Shown: piece after piece, positions 1 to 6,102 of the stretch
Position numbering within the stretch: the first letter of the stretch is position 1
Layout: each line of letters starts with the position of its first letter
Assembly (NCBI GenBank): GCA_019058135.1
Contig: JAHLWE010000398.1
Span: forward strand, 1-7,686
DNA: 7,686 bases
Origin: Promethearchaeota archaeon
GTDB taxonomy: Archaea > Asgardarchaeota > Lokiarchaeia > Sigyniarchaeales > SOKP01
Reading direction: 5' to 3'
Made by a program: the position numbers and the translations under genes
Notes under the pieces: generated by a model
The model's database searches: none
What the model was told of the DNA's origin: nothing
The model's input: the letters and a program-made list of their open reading frames with translations, nothing else

Positions 1-299
1 CAAGTTTAATTGATAAATTACCTAAATTTTATTCAAAAAGAGAAACAATTACATCTCATGGCATAGATATAAAAAAAATAAGAGATAACCTAAAAGAACA
101 TTCTATTGTAAAAGATAATTTCTTTTCAGTTATAGACAAAGATATAAAAATATTAAAACCTAACTATTGGTTTGTATTAATCCATCCATCTAATACTGAA
201 CCAATTATTAGAATAATTTCCGAAGCGAAATCAGAAGTATTAGCTATTAAATTAGTGCGATTAATTTCTCAAATTATTAAAAAAATTTCTAAGAATTGA
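1..299 (+). CDS. Alpha-D-phosphohexomutase, C-terminal part (phosphoglucosamine/phosphomannomutase type), 5' end outside window
   Basis: An open frame whose first full codon is at position 3 gives 98 residues and ends in TGA at 297-299. It has no start because the gene begins left of the window. The visible residues match the end of domain 3 and domain 4 of the phosphohexomutase superfamily. LPKFYSKRE (residues 6-14) resembles the usual LPkYy-ike stretch, and HPSNTEPIIRI (61-71, bases 183-215) is the phosphate-binding loop, normally RPSGTEPxxRI. The Arg-to-His and Gly-to-Asn changes in the loop should be tolerable, since SNTEP variants occur in archaeal members as far as I recall. Such enzymes move phosphate between the C6 and C1 oxygens of hexose or hexosamine phosphates, feeding nucleotide-sugar synthesis in the cytoplasm. 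Sugar specificity is set mainly by domain 3, most of which is missing, so GlmM, phosphomannomutase and phosphoglucomutase cannot be separated. The gene converges on the racemase gene with an 11-base gap. Confidence 0.85.
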   Translation, partial: SLIDKLPKFYSKRETITSHGIDIKKIRDNLKEHSIVKDNFFSVIDKDIKILKPNYWFVLIHPSNTEPIIRIISEAKSEVLAIKLVRLISQIIKKISKN

Positions 300-310
300 A
301 ATTTATTATC

Positions 311-1003
311 TCATTTAATTGCGTAATCAACCGCAAATTCCGCATGAATTCTTGTTGTATCAAATAATGGAACTTCAACATCTTCTTGCTTAATCAGTAA
401 GGGAATTTCTGTACAACCTAAAATAACTCCTTCTGCACCCTTCTCAGCAAGATTTATTATTATCTTCTTATATTGCTCTTTCGACGTTTCTTTTATTTCT
501 CCCAAGCATAGTTCATTAAAAATTATATCATGAATAATCTGCATCTCTTCAGAATTCGGTATAATTACTTCAATAGCATGCTTATCAATGAGTCTACCTT
601 TATAGAAATCTTCTTCCATTGTAAATTTAGTTCCTAAAAGTCCGACTTTTTTGAAGCCCTTTCCTTTAATTTTTTCAGCTGTCGCATCAGCAATATGTAA
701 CAAGGGTATATTAATACTACTTTCGACTTCCTCAGCCATCTTATGCATTGTATTAGTACAAATAATAATCAAATTTGCACCTGCTTTTTCTATTCTTTGA
801 GCGCAATCTATCATTATTTGTGTGAGCTCTTCCCACTTTCCTTGATGTTGCAATTTTTCAATCTCATCGAAATCAACTGAATACATAACACATTCGGCAG
901 AATGAAGCCCTCCTAATTTTTGCTTTACGGTTTCATTAATAATTCGATAATATTCAAGAGAAGATTCCCAACTCATACCTCCAATAAGTCCTATTTTCTT
1001 CAT
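311..1003 (-). CDS. Aspartate/glutamate racemase family protein
   Basis: The 230-residue product matches the cofactor-independent aspartate racemase family. It begins MKKIGLIGGMSWESS, the typical N-terminal strand and loop. It keeps both catalytic cysteines, Cys82 in ICTNTMHK and Cys197 in LGCTEIPLL, which sit at the mouths of two pseudo-symmetric domains and exchange the alpha proton from opposite faces. Length and cysteine spacing fit archaeal aspartate racemases. The likely role is interconversion of L- and D-aspartate in the cytoplasm, but the superfamily also contains glutamate and hydantoin racemases and maleate isomerase, so the substrate is open. The start is the only ATG before the family N-terminal motif. 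No good ribosome-binding site precedes it, which suits a short or leaderless archaeal transcript. It lies 78 bases downstream of the ferredoxin gene on the same strand, with a TATA-like box in the gap, so it may be transcribed alone or by read-through. Confidence 0.88.
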   Translation of the reverse strand: MKKIGLIGGMSWESSLEYYRIINETVKQKLGGLHSAECVMYSVDFDEIEKLQHQGKWEELTQIMIDCAQRIEKAGANLIIICTNTMHKMAEEVESSINIPLLHIADATAEKIKGKGFKKVGLLGTKFTMEEDFYKGRLIDKHAIEVIIPNSEEMQIIHDIIFNELCLGEIKETSKEQYKKIIINLAEKGAEGVILGCTEIPLLIKQEDVEVPLFDTTRIHAEFAVDYAIK

Positions 1004-1050
1004 AGTTTTAATGAAATAATTTTAATTTTTATTTATTTATTCAACGGAAT

Positions 1051-1059
1051 ATATTTAAA
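1051..1059 (-). promoter_or_regulatory. Candidate archaeal TATA box for the racemase gene
   Basis: On the minus strand this reads TTTAAATAT, close to the archaeal box A consensus. It lies about 50 bases before the racemase ATG at 1003. Transcription starting about 25 bases downstream would leave a leader of roughly 25 bases. The sequence is generally A/T-rich, so a chance match is possible. Confidence 0.4.
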
Positions 1060-1072
1060 AAATTTAAAAAAA
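1057..1072 (-). terminator. T-tract terminator after the ferredoxin gene
   Basis: Read on the minus strand, runs of seven and six T residues separated by AAA begin about 10 bases past the ferredoxin stop codon. Archaeal RNA polymerase terminates at such U-tracts without a hairpin. The tract abuts the candidate racemase TATA box and supports separate transcription of the racemase. Confidence 0.45.
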
Positions 1073-1081
1073 TGGGTAAAT

Positions 1082-1399
1082 TTAGATATCTTTACTCCAT
1101 AGGTCTCTTATTACTTGATCTTTGATAAGCGGTTCAACAACAATGTCATCTTCCGCATCTGTTAAGCAACTAAAACAAGATTTCCCATTGACACGGATTA
1201 AACATCTTCTGCAGAATCCCAATCTACAGTTAATAAAAAAAGCTAAACTAGGATCTTCATTCTCTCTTATATAAACCAGACAGTCTTGAACACTCATTTT
1301 TCCACTTATTGGGACATTAAAAGTATCATAATAAGGTTTCTCATCTTTCTGTGGATCAAATCTAAAAGATTTTACTTTTATTATTTTTTTCTCTTCCAT
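1082..1399 (-). CDS. Stand-alone [2Fe-2S] ferredoxin domain protein (SdhB/FrdB N-terminal type)
   Basis: The 105-residue product corresponds to the N-terminal plant-type ferredoxin domain of succinate dehydrogenase/fumarate reductase iron-sulfur subunits. Cysteines 58, 63 and 66 lie in NCRLGFCRRC, and Cys78 lies in NGKSCFSCLT. The spacing C-x4-C-x2-C-x11-C matches FrdB, and NGK before the last ligand is typical of the family. Cys75 is an extra cysteine near the cluster. The C-terminal domain that carries the [4Fe-4S] and [3Fe-4S] clusters in the usual roughly 240-residue subunit is absent, and there is a proper stop codon, so this appears to be a natural single-cluster protein and not a truncation. 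It starts 13 bases after the flavoprotein stop codon behind a clear ribosome-binding site, so the two are almost certainly co-expressed. It probably serves as the one-electron partner of that flavoprotein in the cytoplasm. No membrane segment is visible. Confidence 0.85.
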   Translation of the reverse strand: MEEKKIIKVKSFRFDPQKDEKPYYDTFNVPISGKMSVQDCLVYIRENEDPSLAFFINCRLGFCRRCLIRVNGKSCFSCLTDAEDDIVVEPLIKDQVIRDLWSKDI

Positions 1400-1404
1400 A
1401 TGAT

Positions 1405-1410
1405 CCCCTC
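1405..1410 (-). promoter_or_regulatory. Shine-Dalgarno site of the ferredoxin gene
   Basis: GAGGGG on the minus strand lies five bases before the ATG at 1399, inside the 13-base gap after the flavoprotein stop. It is one of the clearest ribosome-binding sites in the window and fixes the start. A strong internal site fits translation of a downstream operon gene. Confidence 0.7.
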
Positions 1411-1412
1411 AT

Positions 1413-3236
1413 TTATTCTCTCTTTAAAGAGGCAGTCGCCACACCTATAGCCTCTTGATACGTCAATTTTCCTTTTGGCAAAGAAATTTTAGTTACAACA
1501 GGTTTTTCAAATTTAATATCCAATTCACCGTTTTTTTGTTTCATAACAATTGTTTTGAGCCAATTATCGTGATCAGTATATGTATAATCTCTACGATAAA
1601 ATTCACCACGGCTTTCTTCACGAATTAGCGAAGATTTAGCTGATAAATATAAACATGTTAATAAATTTCGTAACTCAATAGCCTTAATCCACTCATCATT
1701 CAATTCTTTGCTTTTAGTAGAAGTAATGCAGAGATTCTTAAGATCATTATTTATTATTTCCTCCAGTTCTTCTGTTGCTTCCTTTAATAGGCTTCCTTCC
1801 TTGATTAAACCGACCTTTTTCCCAGAAATTTCATGCATTTTTTTAGTAAGTTCATTTGGTGTAATTCCCTCATCTCTCATCAATGGTTTATTTATTCTAT
1901 CCAAAATCTCTCTGACTTGATTCTCATTTATCTCAGCCTGTTCTACTTTTTTAACGTATTTTGGAGAAACTTCACCTGCAATTATTCCTTGAACACCAAC
2001 TTCAGTACAAGCAGAGGCAACTCTTACTGCCCCCCACAGACCGCCAGAACATTCTCCTGCTGCAAATAATCCGGGGATAGTTGTTTCTGTATTTTCATTG
2101 ACCTTGATTCCTCCACCCATATAATGGGCACCATTCCCTACTTCAATATTTTCAGTTTTACACTTTTTTATCAATTCTGGTATGAGAGTTGTAAATTCAT
2201 AGCGTGTATCTTTAAGTTCATTTTTAATACGGTTATTGGCGATTCTAATAATTGCATCAATAAATTTTGTCCGTAAATGTTTTAAGGAAAAAAAGATACC
2301 ACCATGTGGCCCCCCACGGCCATTTTCAACCTCTAATTCCGAAGCAATTGATACTATTTCTTTAGTACTTTTTTCCAAATTTATTGGATCATATTTTTCC
2401 ATAAATCGTTCACCCTTATTATTTACAAGTTGGATATATTTATCAAAAGGGTCAATACAGCTAAGGACATATAGTGCTATACTCCCTCGGTCTTTCGGGG
2501 GCCAAACCATTGTTATAGGACAGAATTGTACCATCTCCATCGAAATTAATTCTGCTCCGGCTCGGTAAGCTATTCCTATACCATCACCTGTGAGATCATA
2601 TGAGCCCGTGTGAAATGAATATGCTCTATGCCACCCTCCGGTAGCTAATATGATTGCCTTGCACTTAATCAGGATGGTTTCTCCAGATTTAATGTTTAGA
2701 GCTATAGCTCCAGCAATACGTCCTTCTCTTATTAACAAATCTATAAGCATTATATCTTCCAGCATTGGGATTTTTAATTCTTTAACCTTTTTTCGAATAG
2801 CAGCGACCCAATATGTACCAGCACTTGTAATACCACGAGCCATTTCTTCCGTGTGAACTGAATCATATCCATAGATACGCATACCCCAATCCATAAGATC
2901 TTTCATAGCTTTAGGAGCATATTCAACGTATTTTTCAACCATTTTTTGATTATTTAAATATAATCCTTCTCTAACAAGATCTTCAAAGAATCTCGCAGGA
3001 CTGTCGCGATCATCGCCAATAAAACCTAATTTTTTGGCAGTTTTCCCATCTACGTTAAAATCTACTCCTGCCATCTGAGAAGCTCCACATTGTCCAATTT
3101 TCCCCTTTGTTAATATTAGTACACTAGTTCCATGACTATGTGCTTTTATTGCTGCGTGACCTCCTGCTCCTTCGCTTCCAACAATCAATAAATCCGTGCT
3201 TATAACTTTATCACATAATTTTTCTACTTCTCCCAT
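1413..3236 (-). CDS. FAD-dependent oxidoreductase of the fumarate reductase/succinate dehydrogenase flavoprotein superfamily, altered active site
   Basis: The 607-residue product has the full superfamily layout. An FAD-binding strand and glycine loop (DLLIVGSEGAGG, 15-26) come first, then GASQMAG (51-57), ATGGW (198-202), LTGDGIGIAYRAGAEL (215-230), HYMGGG (371-376), IPGLFAAGE (387-395) and the C-terminal helical domain with ESRGEFYRRDY (541-551). Gly51 appears to occupy the position of the FAD-linking histidine of FrdA, so FAD is probably not covalently bound. Compared from memory with E. coli FrdA, substrate residues His232, Thr244, Glu245 and Arg287 correspond to Cys239, Leu255, Tyr256 and Lys292, while His355 and Arg390 are kept as His371 and Arg405. 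An FAD-linked oxidation or reduction is therefore likely, but a fumarate/succinate label is not supported. It is probably soluble, with no signal peptide or anchor, and paired with the ferredoxin downstream. L-aspartate oxidase is a relative, but the replaced residues argue against that too. Confidence 0.9.
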   Translation of the reverse strand: MGEVEKLCDKVISTDLLIVGSEGAGGHAAIKAHSHGTSVLILTKGKIGQCGASQMAGVDFNVDGKTAKKLGFIGDDRDSPARFFEDLVREGLYLNNQKMVEKYVEYAPKAMKDLMDWGMRIYGYDSVHTEEMARGITSAGTYWVAAIRKKVKELKIPMLEDIMLIDLLIREGRIAGAIALNIKSGETILIKCKAIILATGGWHRAYSFHTGSYDLTGDGIGIAYRAGAELISMEMVQFCPITMVWPPKDRGSIALYVLSCIDPFDKYIQLVNNKGERFMEKYDPINLEKSTKEIVSIASELEVENGRGGPHGGIFFSLKHLRTKFIDAIIRIANNRIKNELKDTRYEFTTLIPELIKKCKTENIEVGNGAHYMGGGIKVNENTETTIPGLFAAGECSGGLWGAVRVASACTEVGVQGIIAGEVSPKYVKKVEQAEINENQVREILDRINKPLMRDEGITPNELTKKMHEISGKKVGLIKEGSLLKEATEELEEIINNDLKNLCITSTKSKELNDEWIKAIELRNLLTCLYLSAKSSLIREESRGEFYRRDYTYTDHDNWLKTIVMKQKNGELDIKFEKPVVTKISLPKGKLTYQEAIGVATASLKRE

Positions 3237-3280
3237 ATTATGCCATCTCTTTAATTTTTTACATAAATTAGATTAATCAA

Positions 3281-3775
3281 CTACTTTTTTTTAACAATAT
3301 ATCTTAGAATACATTTTTTATCTCCCTTTGTTAAAGTAGCGGGTACTTCAATGCGAAGGTTTGGATTATATCCTTTTAAAGTAGCTTTATCAATATATTC
3401 GCAATAAATTTTTCCATATTCCAATTTATCCCAATCCTTGCAACCATTACAAAAGACACAATCCCTAAGTTCAATTATAACATCTCCATCAATGATTTTT
3501 GGTCTATATTTTGCTGTGTTTTTTATATCTAAATCACTGTAAATGAAAAAGTTTTTTAAATTCTTCTCTTTTCCCACAGATTTAACGAGTTCTCCTACTC
3601 TTCTACCCCTTTCTTCTCCATACTTTTTTACCGCCTCTCCTATCGCATCTCTACCTTTATCTCCAAATTGATTGATTATTTCCTCTGCAATAGTGCAGAA
3701 TAATTGGGAAAACATAGCAAAGAAGTGAGTCTTATATTTATTCCCTACTTCTTGTTGTCCCTTAAGAACTTCCAT
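3281..3775 (-). CDS. L-2-amino-thiazoline-4-carboxylate (ATC) hydrolase-like protein with a CxxCxxC motif
   Basis: The 164-residue product resembles the ATC hydrolase family. Residues 30-68 form a charged helical segment with FGDKGRDAIGEAVKKYGEERG, as in the family's FGeeg-aI-eavr-yGeerG region. The C-terminal half ends with YCEYIDKATLKGYNPNLRIE (124-143) and a GDxxC element (151-155), matching the family's C-x-D, GfNPNLR and Gd--C blocks. The characterized member opens the thiazoline ring of ATC on the bacterial route to cysteine, but most homologues have no known substrate. Cysteines 106, 125 and 155 are at family-like positions. Cys109 and Cys112 add a CxxCxxC run that could bind metal or form disulfides. 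It is the first gene of the minus-strand operon, 44 bases before the flavoprotein. The ATG at 3775 is the only standard start, but the frame stays open upstream behind a strong ribosome-binding site, so about 13 more N-terminal residues are possible. The family call is from motif recognition only. Confidence 0.7.
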   Translation of the reverse strand: MEVLKGQQEVGNKYKTHFFAMFSQLFCTIAEEIINQFGDKGRDAIGEAVKKYGEERGRRVGELVKSVGKEKNLKNFFIYSDLDIKNTAKYRPKIIDGDVIIELRDCVFCNGCKDWDKLEYGKIYCEYIDKATLKGYNPNLRIEVPATLTKGDKKCILRYIVKKK

Positions 3776-3818
3776 AATATCTTCATTAGTAAATCCTTCT
3801 GATTCGTCTAATATCGTT

Positions 3819-3828
3819 AATCACTTCC
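3819..3828 (-). promoter_or_regulatory. Strong Shine-Dalgarno-like site with no standard start codon at the right distance
   Basis: GGAAGTGATT on the minus strand closely matches the ideal archaeal GGAGGTGATC. The annotated ATG at 3775 is about 50 bases away, too far to use it. Nine bases after GGAAG is ATA (3814-3812), in frame with the hydrolase-like gene. This suggests either a non-ATG start or an upstream start codon lost by mutation or sequencing error. Confidence 0.45.
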
Positions 3829-3890
3829 TAAATTTTGATTTTTTTTTATTTTAATTTTTTTTTATTACTATTATTTTTGGGATTATCAAT

Positions 3891-3904
3891 AATAAATATT
3901 AAAG
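3891..3904 (-). promoter_or_regulatory. Candidate promoter for the minus-strand redox operon
   Basis: The minus strand reads CTTTAATATTTATT, a TATA-like stretch. A start about 25 bases downstream, near 3870, would give a leader that includes the ribosome-binding site at 3828-3819. The surrounding A/T-rich sequence offers other candidates, including one near 3850. Confidence 0.3.
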
Positions 3905-3918
3905 TTGCTTTTCTTATT

Positions 3919-3936
3919 GTAAATAAAAATATTTAC
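3919..3936 (+). promoter_or_regulatory. Inverted repeat overlapping the likely uvrC TATA box
   Basis: GTAAATA-N4-TATTTAC has perfect 7-base arms around AAAA. The AAAATATTTA within it is a plausible TATA box, with transcription expected near 3957 and a leader of about 27 bases before the uvrC ATG. A protein bound here would block TBP, so the repeat could be an operator. A/T-rich sequence produces such palindromes easily. Confidence 0.3.
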
Positions 3937-3940
3937 ACTT

Positions 3941-3954
3941 CTTTATTAATAAAG
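3941..3954 (+). repeat. Perfect 14-base palindrome upstream of uvrC
   Basis: CTTTATTAATAAAG is its own reverse complement. It lies just before the expected uvrC transcription start and four bases after the preceding inverted repeat. It could be a regulator half of a tandem operator, or chance in A/T-rich DNA. Confidence 0.25.
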
Positions 3955-3983
3955 TAGGTATAATTATATTCACTTGAGTCTTT

Positions 3984-5822
3984 ATGGTAGATTTAGAAGT
4001 TCAGAGAAAGAGTCTTCCTCATAATCCGGGAGTGTATTTATTTAAAGATAAAAATGGAAATATACTCTATGTAGGGAAAGCTATCGATTTAAATAAGAGA
4101 GTCTCCCAATATTTTCAAAAATCGACTTATAAAGATCCCTATTTTGGAGAAAAAATTAAAGAATTAGTCAGTCACATTGCGGATATTGACTATATAATAA
4201 CTGAGAACGAAAAGGAAGCATTTATCTTAGAGAATATTCAAATTAAGAAACATCTTCCAAAATATAATGTTAGATTTCGTGATGATACAACTTATCCTTT
4301 TTTAATGATAACTTATTCCGAAAAATGTCCTAGAATTAGAGTTATTAGAGGTCCACACAAATATAATCAAAAAAATTTGTTTATCGGGCCATATACAGAT
4401 AAAAAAGAATTAAGACGTATTCTGAGATTTATACGTAAAACAATCCCATTTTGTACTTGTAAGAGAAAAGTTAAGGAAAATCAAAAAAAGGCTTGTATGT
4501 ATTATCAAATAAAATTATGTCCCGGTCCATGTATTGGTAAAATTACACCTGAAGATTATTTACAAAACATAAAACAAGTGGAATTGTTTCTTAAAGGAGA
4601 AACCGAAAAATTAACAAAGATTCTTAAAAATAAAATGGAAAAAGCAGTAGAAGAGCAAAATTTTGAATCTGCTGCAATATGGCGTGATAGATTAGGTGAT
4701 TTAACTCGTGTGACGATTAAGCATACAATAATTTCTGGAAATAAAAAAAATCAAGATATTATTAGTTATTATAAGGATGAAGAATATTCGGCTGTTTTGA
4801 TTTTATTAATAAGAGAAGGAAAGCTATCGGGAAAAATTCCATTTATATACGATTTGAAAGGTAAGCTTATAGAAAAGAATGGAATTATACCCGCCTTTAT
4901 GAAACAGTATTATCTTCATCCAGCAACAAAAGTTCCTAATGAAATAATTGTAAATGAAATACACAAGGATGTTGAGGTATTAAAAGATTTATTAAGCAAA
5001 AAAATAAAGAAAAAAATTAAAGTTAAAACTCCAAGTGATCATTTCGAGGAAGGGTTTTTAAAAATTGCAAATAAAAATGCAAAAGTAATTGTTGAGCAAG
5101 AAAAAATAAAACAAGAACTAGAATTGGAGAGCTCTAATCAAATAAATCAAGCTCTTAATGAGCTGAAAGAGGTTTTAAATCTCCATAATATCCCTCATAT
5201 TATTGAAGGATTTGATATTTCCAATATTCAAGGTACTGATCCAACAGGATCTTTAGTGTCTTTTCTTGATGGAAAACCCAATAAAAAATGGTATCGACAT
5301 TACAAAATAAGGTCTAAGTCTACACCTGACGATGTAGGCATGATGAAAGAAGTAGTGTATCGTCGCTATAACTCTTTAATTGAAAAAAATCTAGAACTTC
5401 CTGATTTAATCCTAATAGATGGAGGTAAAGGTCAATTAAATGCATCCCTATCTGTTTTAAATGATTTAGGAATAGGAAATACACCAATATTAGGATTAGC
5501 AAAGAAATTTGAAGAAATATATCTCCCTAATAAAAAAGAACCAATCAGATTATCGGATGATTCGGCAGCTCTCAAACTTTTACAACGAGTTAGAGATGAA
5601 GCCCACCGATTTGGGGTGAAATTACATAGAAAATTAAGAGCCAAAAGAGTTTCAAAATCAATTTTAGATGATATTCCCGGAATTGGTCCTGCTAAAAGAA
5701 CAAAATTATTAGAAACTTTTGGAAGCGTAGATGGAGTAAAAAAGGCAAAATTAAATGAAATTGAAGGTGTTGTAGGGGAAAAATTAGCTAAAATGATTCA
5801 AGATTTTTTATTAAATAAATAA
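3984..5822 (+). CDS. uvrC: Excinuclease ABC subunit C (UvrC)
   Basis: The 612-residue product is a full-length UvrC, the nuclease that cuts on both sides of a lesion during nucleotide excision repair after UvrA and UvrB locate it. The N-terminal GIY-YIG domain shows GVYLFKD (16-22) and LYVGKA (28-33) and makes the 3' cut. Cysteines 159, 171, 179 and 183, spaced x11, x7 and x3, match the reported [4Fe-4S] site of E. coli UvrC. A UVR motif for contact with UvrB lies around 215-240 (NFESAAIWRDRL). The RNase H-like half that makes the 5' cut has Asp411 in GFDISNIQG, Asp479 in LILIDGGKGQ and His541 in RDEAHRF. Tandem helix-hairpin-helix motifs for DNA binding end the protein (LDDIPGIGPAKR, 561-572). 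UvrC is bacterial in origin and found in mesophilic archaea, presumably by transfer. It is transcribed away from the redox operon. UvrA and UvrB are not in the window. Confidence 0.97.
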   Translation: MVDLEVQRKSLPHNPGVYLFKDKNGNILYVGKAIDLNKRVSQYFQKSTYKDPYFGEKIKELVSHIADIDYIITENEKEAFILENIQIKKHLPKYNVRFRDDTTYPFLMITYSEKCPRIRVIRGPHKYNQKNLFIGPYTDKKELRRILRFIRKTIPFCTCKRKVKENQKKACMYYQIKLCPGPCIGKITPEDYLQNIKQVELFLKGETEKLTKILKNKMEKAVEEQNFESAAIWRDRLGDLTRVTIKHTIISGNKKNQDIISYYKDEEYSAVLILLIREGKLSGKIPFIYDLKGKLIEKNGIIPAFMKQYYLHPATKVPNEIIVNEIHKDVEVLKDLLSKKIKKKIKVKTPSDHFEEGFLKIANKNAKVIVEQEKIKQELELESSNQINQALNELKEVLNLHNIPHIIEGFDISNIQGTDPTGSLVSFLDGKPNKKWYRHYKIRSKSTPDDVGMMKEVVYRRYNSLIEKNLELPDLILIDGGKGQLNASLSVLNDLGIGNTPILGLAKKFEEIYLPNKKEPIRLSDDSAALKLLQRVRDEAHRFGVKLHRKLRAKRVSKSILDDIPGIGPAKRTKLLETFGSVDGVKKAKLNEIEGVVGEKLAKMIQDFLLNK

Positions 5823-5854
5823 TTAAATTTTTCTGTAATATTTAATTTAAGAAT

Positions 5855-5858
5855 AGGT
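5855..5858 (+). promoter_or_regulatory. Short Shine-Dalgarno site of the zinc-ribbon gene
   Basis: AGGT lies six bases before the ATG at 5865, in the 42-base gap after uvrC. It supports translation of the small gene from a shared transcript. Confidence 0.45.
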
Positions 5859-5864
5859 ATAATA

Positions 5865-6029
5865 ATGCCAAAATCTGTAAAAATTTGTCCTAAATGCCGT
5901 TCAGCCAAAGTTCATCTTTTAACAAACGTATCTGGTTGGTTAGCTCCTCAAAAATTTATATGTATGGAATGCGGACATTCTGGTCCTTTTTTTATTGATG
6001 TAGATCTTGAGGATTTAAAAAAAGAGTAG
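5865..6029 (+). CDS. Small zinc-ribbon protein, 54 residues
   Basis: ATG at 5865 to TAG at 6027-6029 encodes 54 residues. Two CxxC knuckles, CPKC (8-11) and CMEC (33-36), separated by 21 residues, form a classic four-cysteine zinc ribbon. Between them is a basic and hydrophobic stretch with SGWLAPQ, and the C-terminus is acidic (DVDLEDLKKE). The cysteine spacing, the glycine after the second knuckle (CGHSG) and the final beta-like PFFIDVD are what a folded single-domain protein of this kind shows, so it is very likely a real gene. It starts 42 bases after uvrC on the same strand with a short ribosome-binding site, which suggests co-transcription. A T-tract follows. Its function is unknown. 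Such ribbons commonly bind nucleic acid or protein partners, and a link to repair is only positional. Confidence 0.8.
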   Translation: MPKSVKICPKCRSAKVHLLTNVSGWLAPQKFICMECGHSGPFFIDVDLEDLKKE

Positions 6030-6040
6030 TAAATATTTAG

Positions 6041-6046
6041 TTTTTT
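6041..6046 (+). terminator. T-tract terminator after uvrC and the zinc-ribbon gene
   Basis: A run of six T residues starts 11 bases past the zinc-ribbon stop codon, and a second run of seven lies at 6087-6093. Both fit hairpin-independent archaeal termination. Confidence 0.45.
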
Positions 6047-6102
6047 GATCTAATATATTAATCGTCAAAATCAATTTTCAATTATATTTTTTTCTTACTT
6101 TA

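Noticed and set aside
920..1102. Plus-strand open frame of 60 codons
   Set aside because: It overlaps the conserved N-terminus of the racemase, the racemase promoter and the end of the ferredoxin gene on the other strand, and its product looks random.
1708..2856. Plus-strand open frames at 1708-1920, 1833-2069, 2236-2568 and 2650-2856
   Set aside because: All lie opposite the flavoprotein gene, whose protein motifs are continuous across the region. Their products show no family features.
1413..3236. Naming the flavoprotein fumarate reductase, succinate dehydrogenase or L-aspartate oxidase
   Set aside because: Four of six expected dicarboxylate-site residues appear replaced, and no quinone-reactive or membrane subunit is present.
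3227..3246. A two-codon ATG-GCA-TAA just before the flavoprotein start
   Set aside because: It could be a tiny upstream frame affecting translation, but such a short pattern is expected by chance and has no clear ribosome-binding site.
5320..5644. Minus-strand open frames at 5320-5502 and 5432-5644
   Set aside because: They are antisense to the conserved RNase H-like domain of UvrC.
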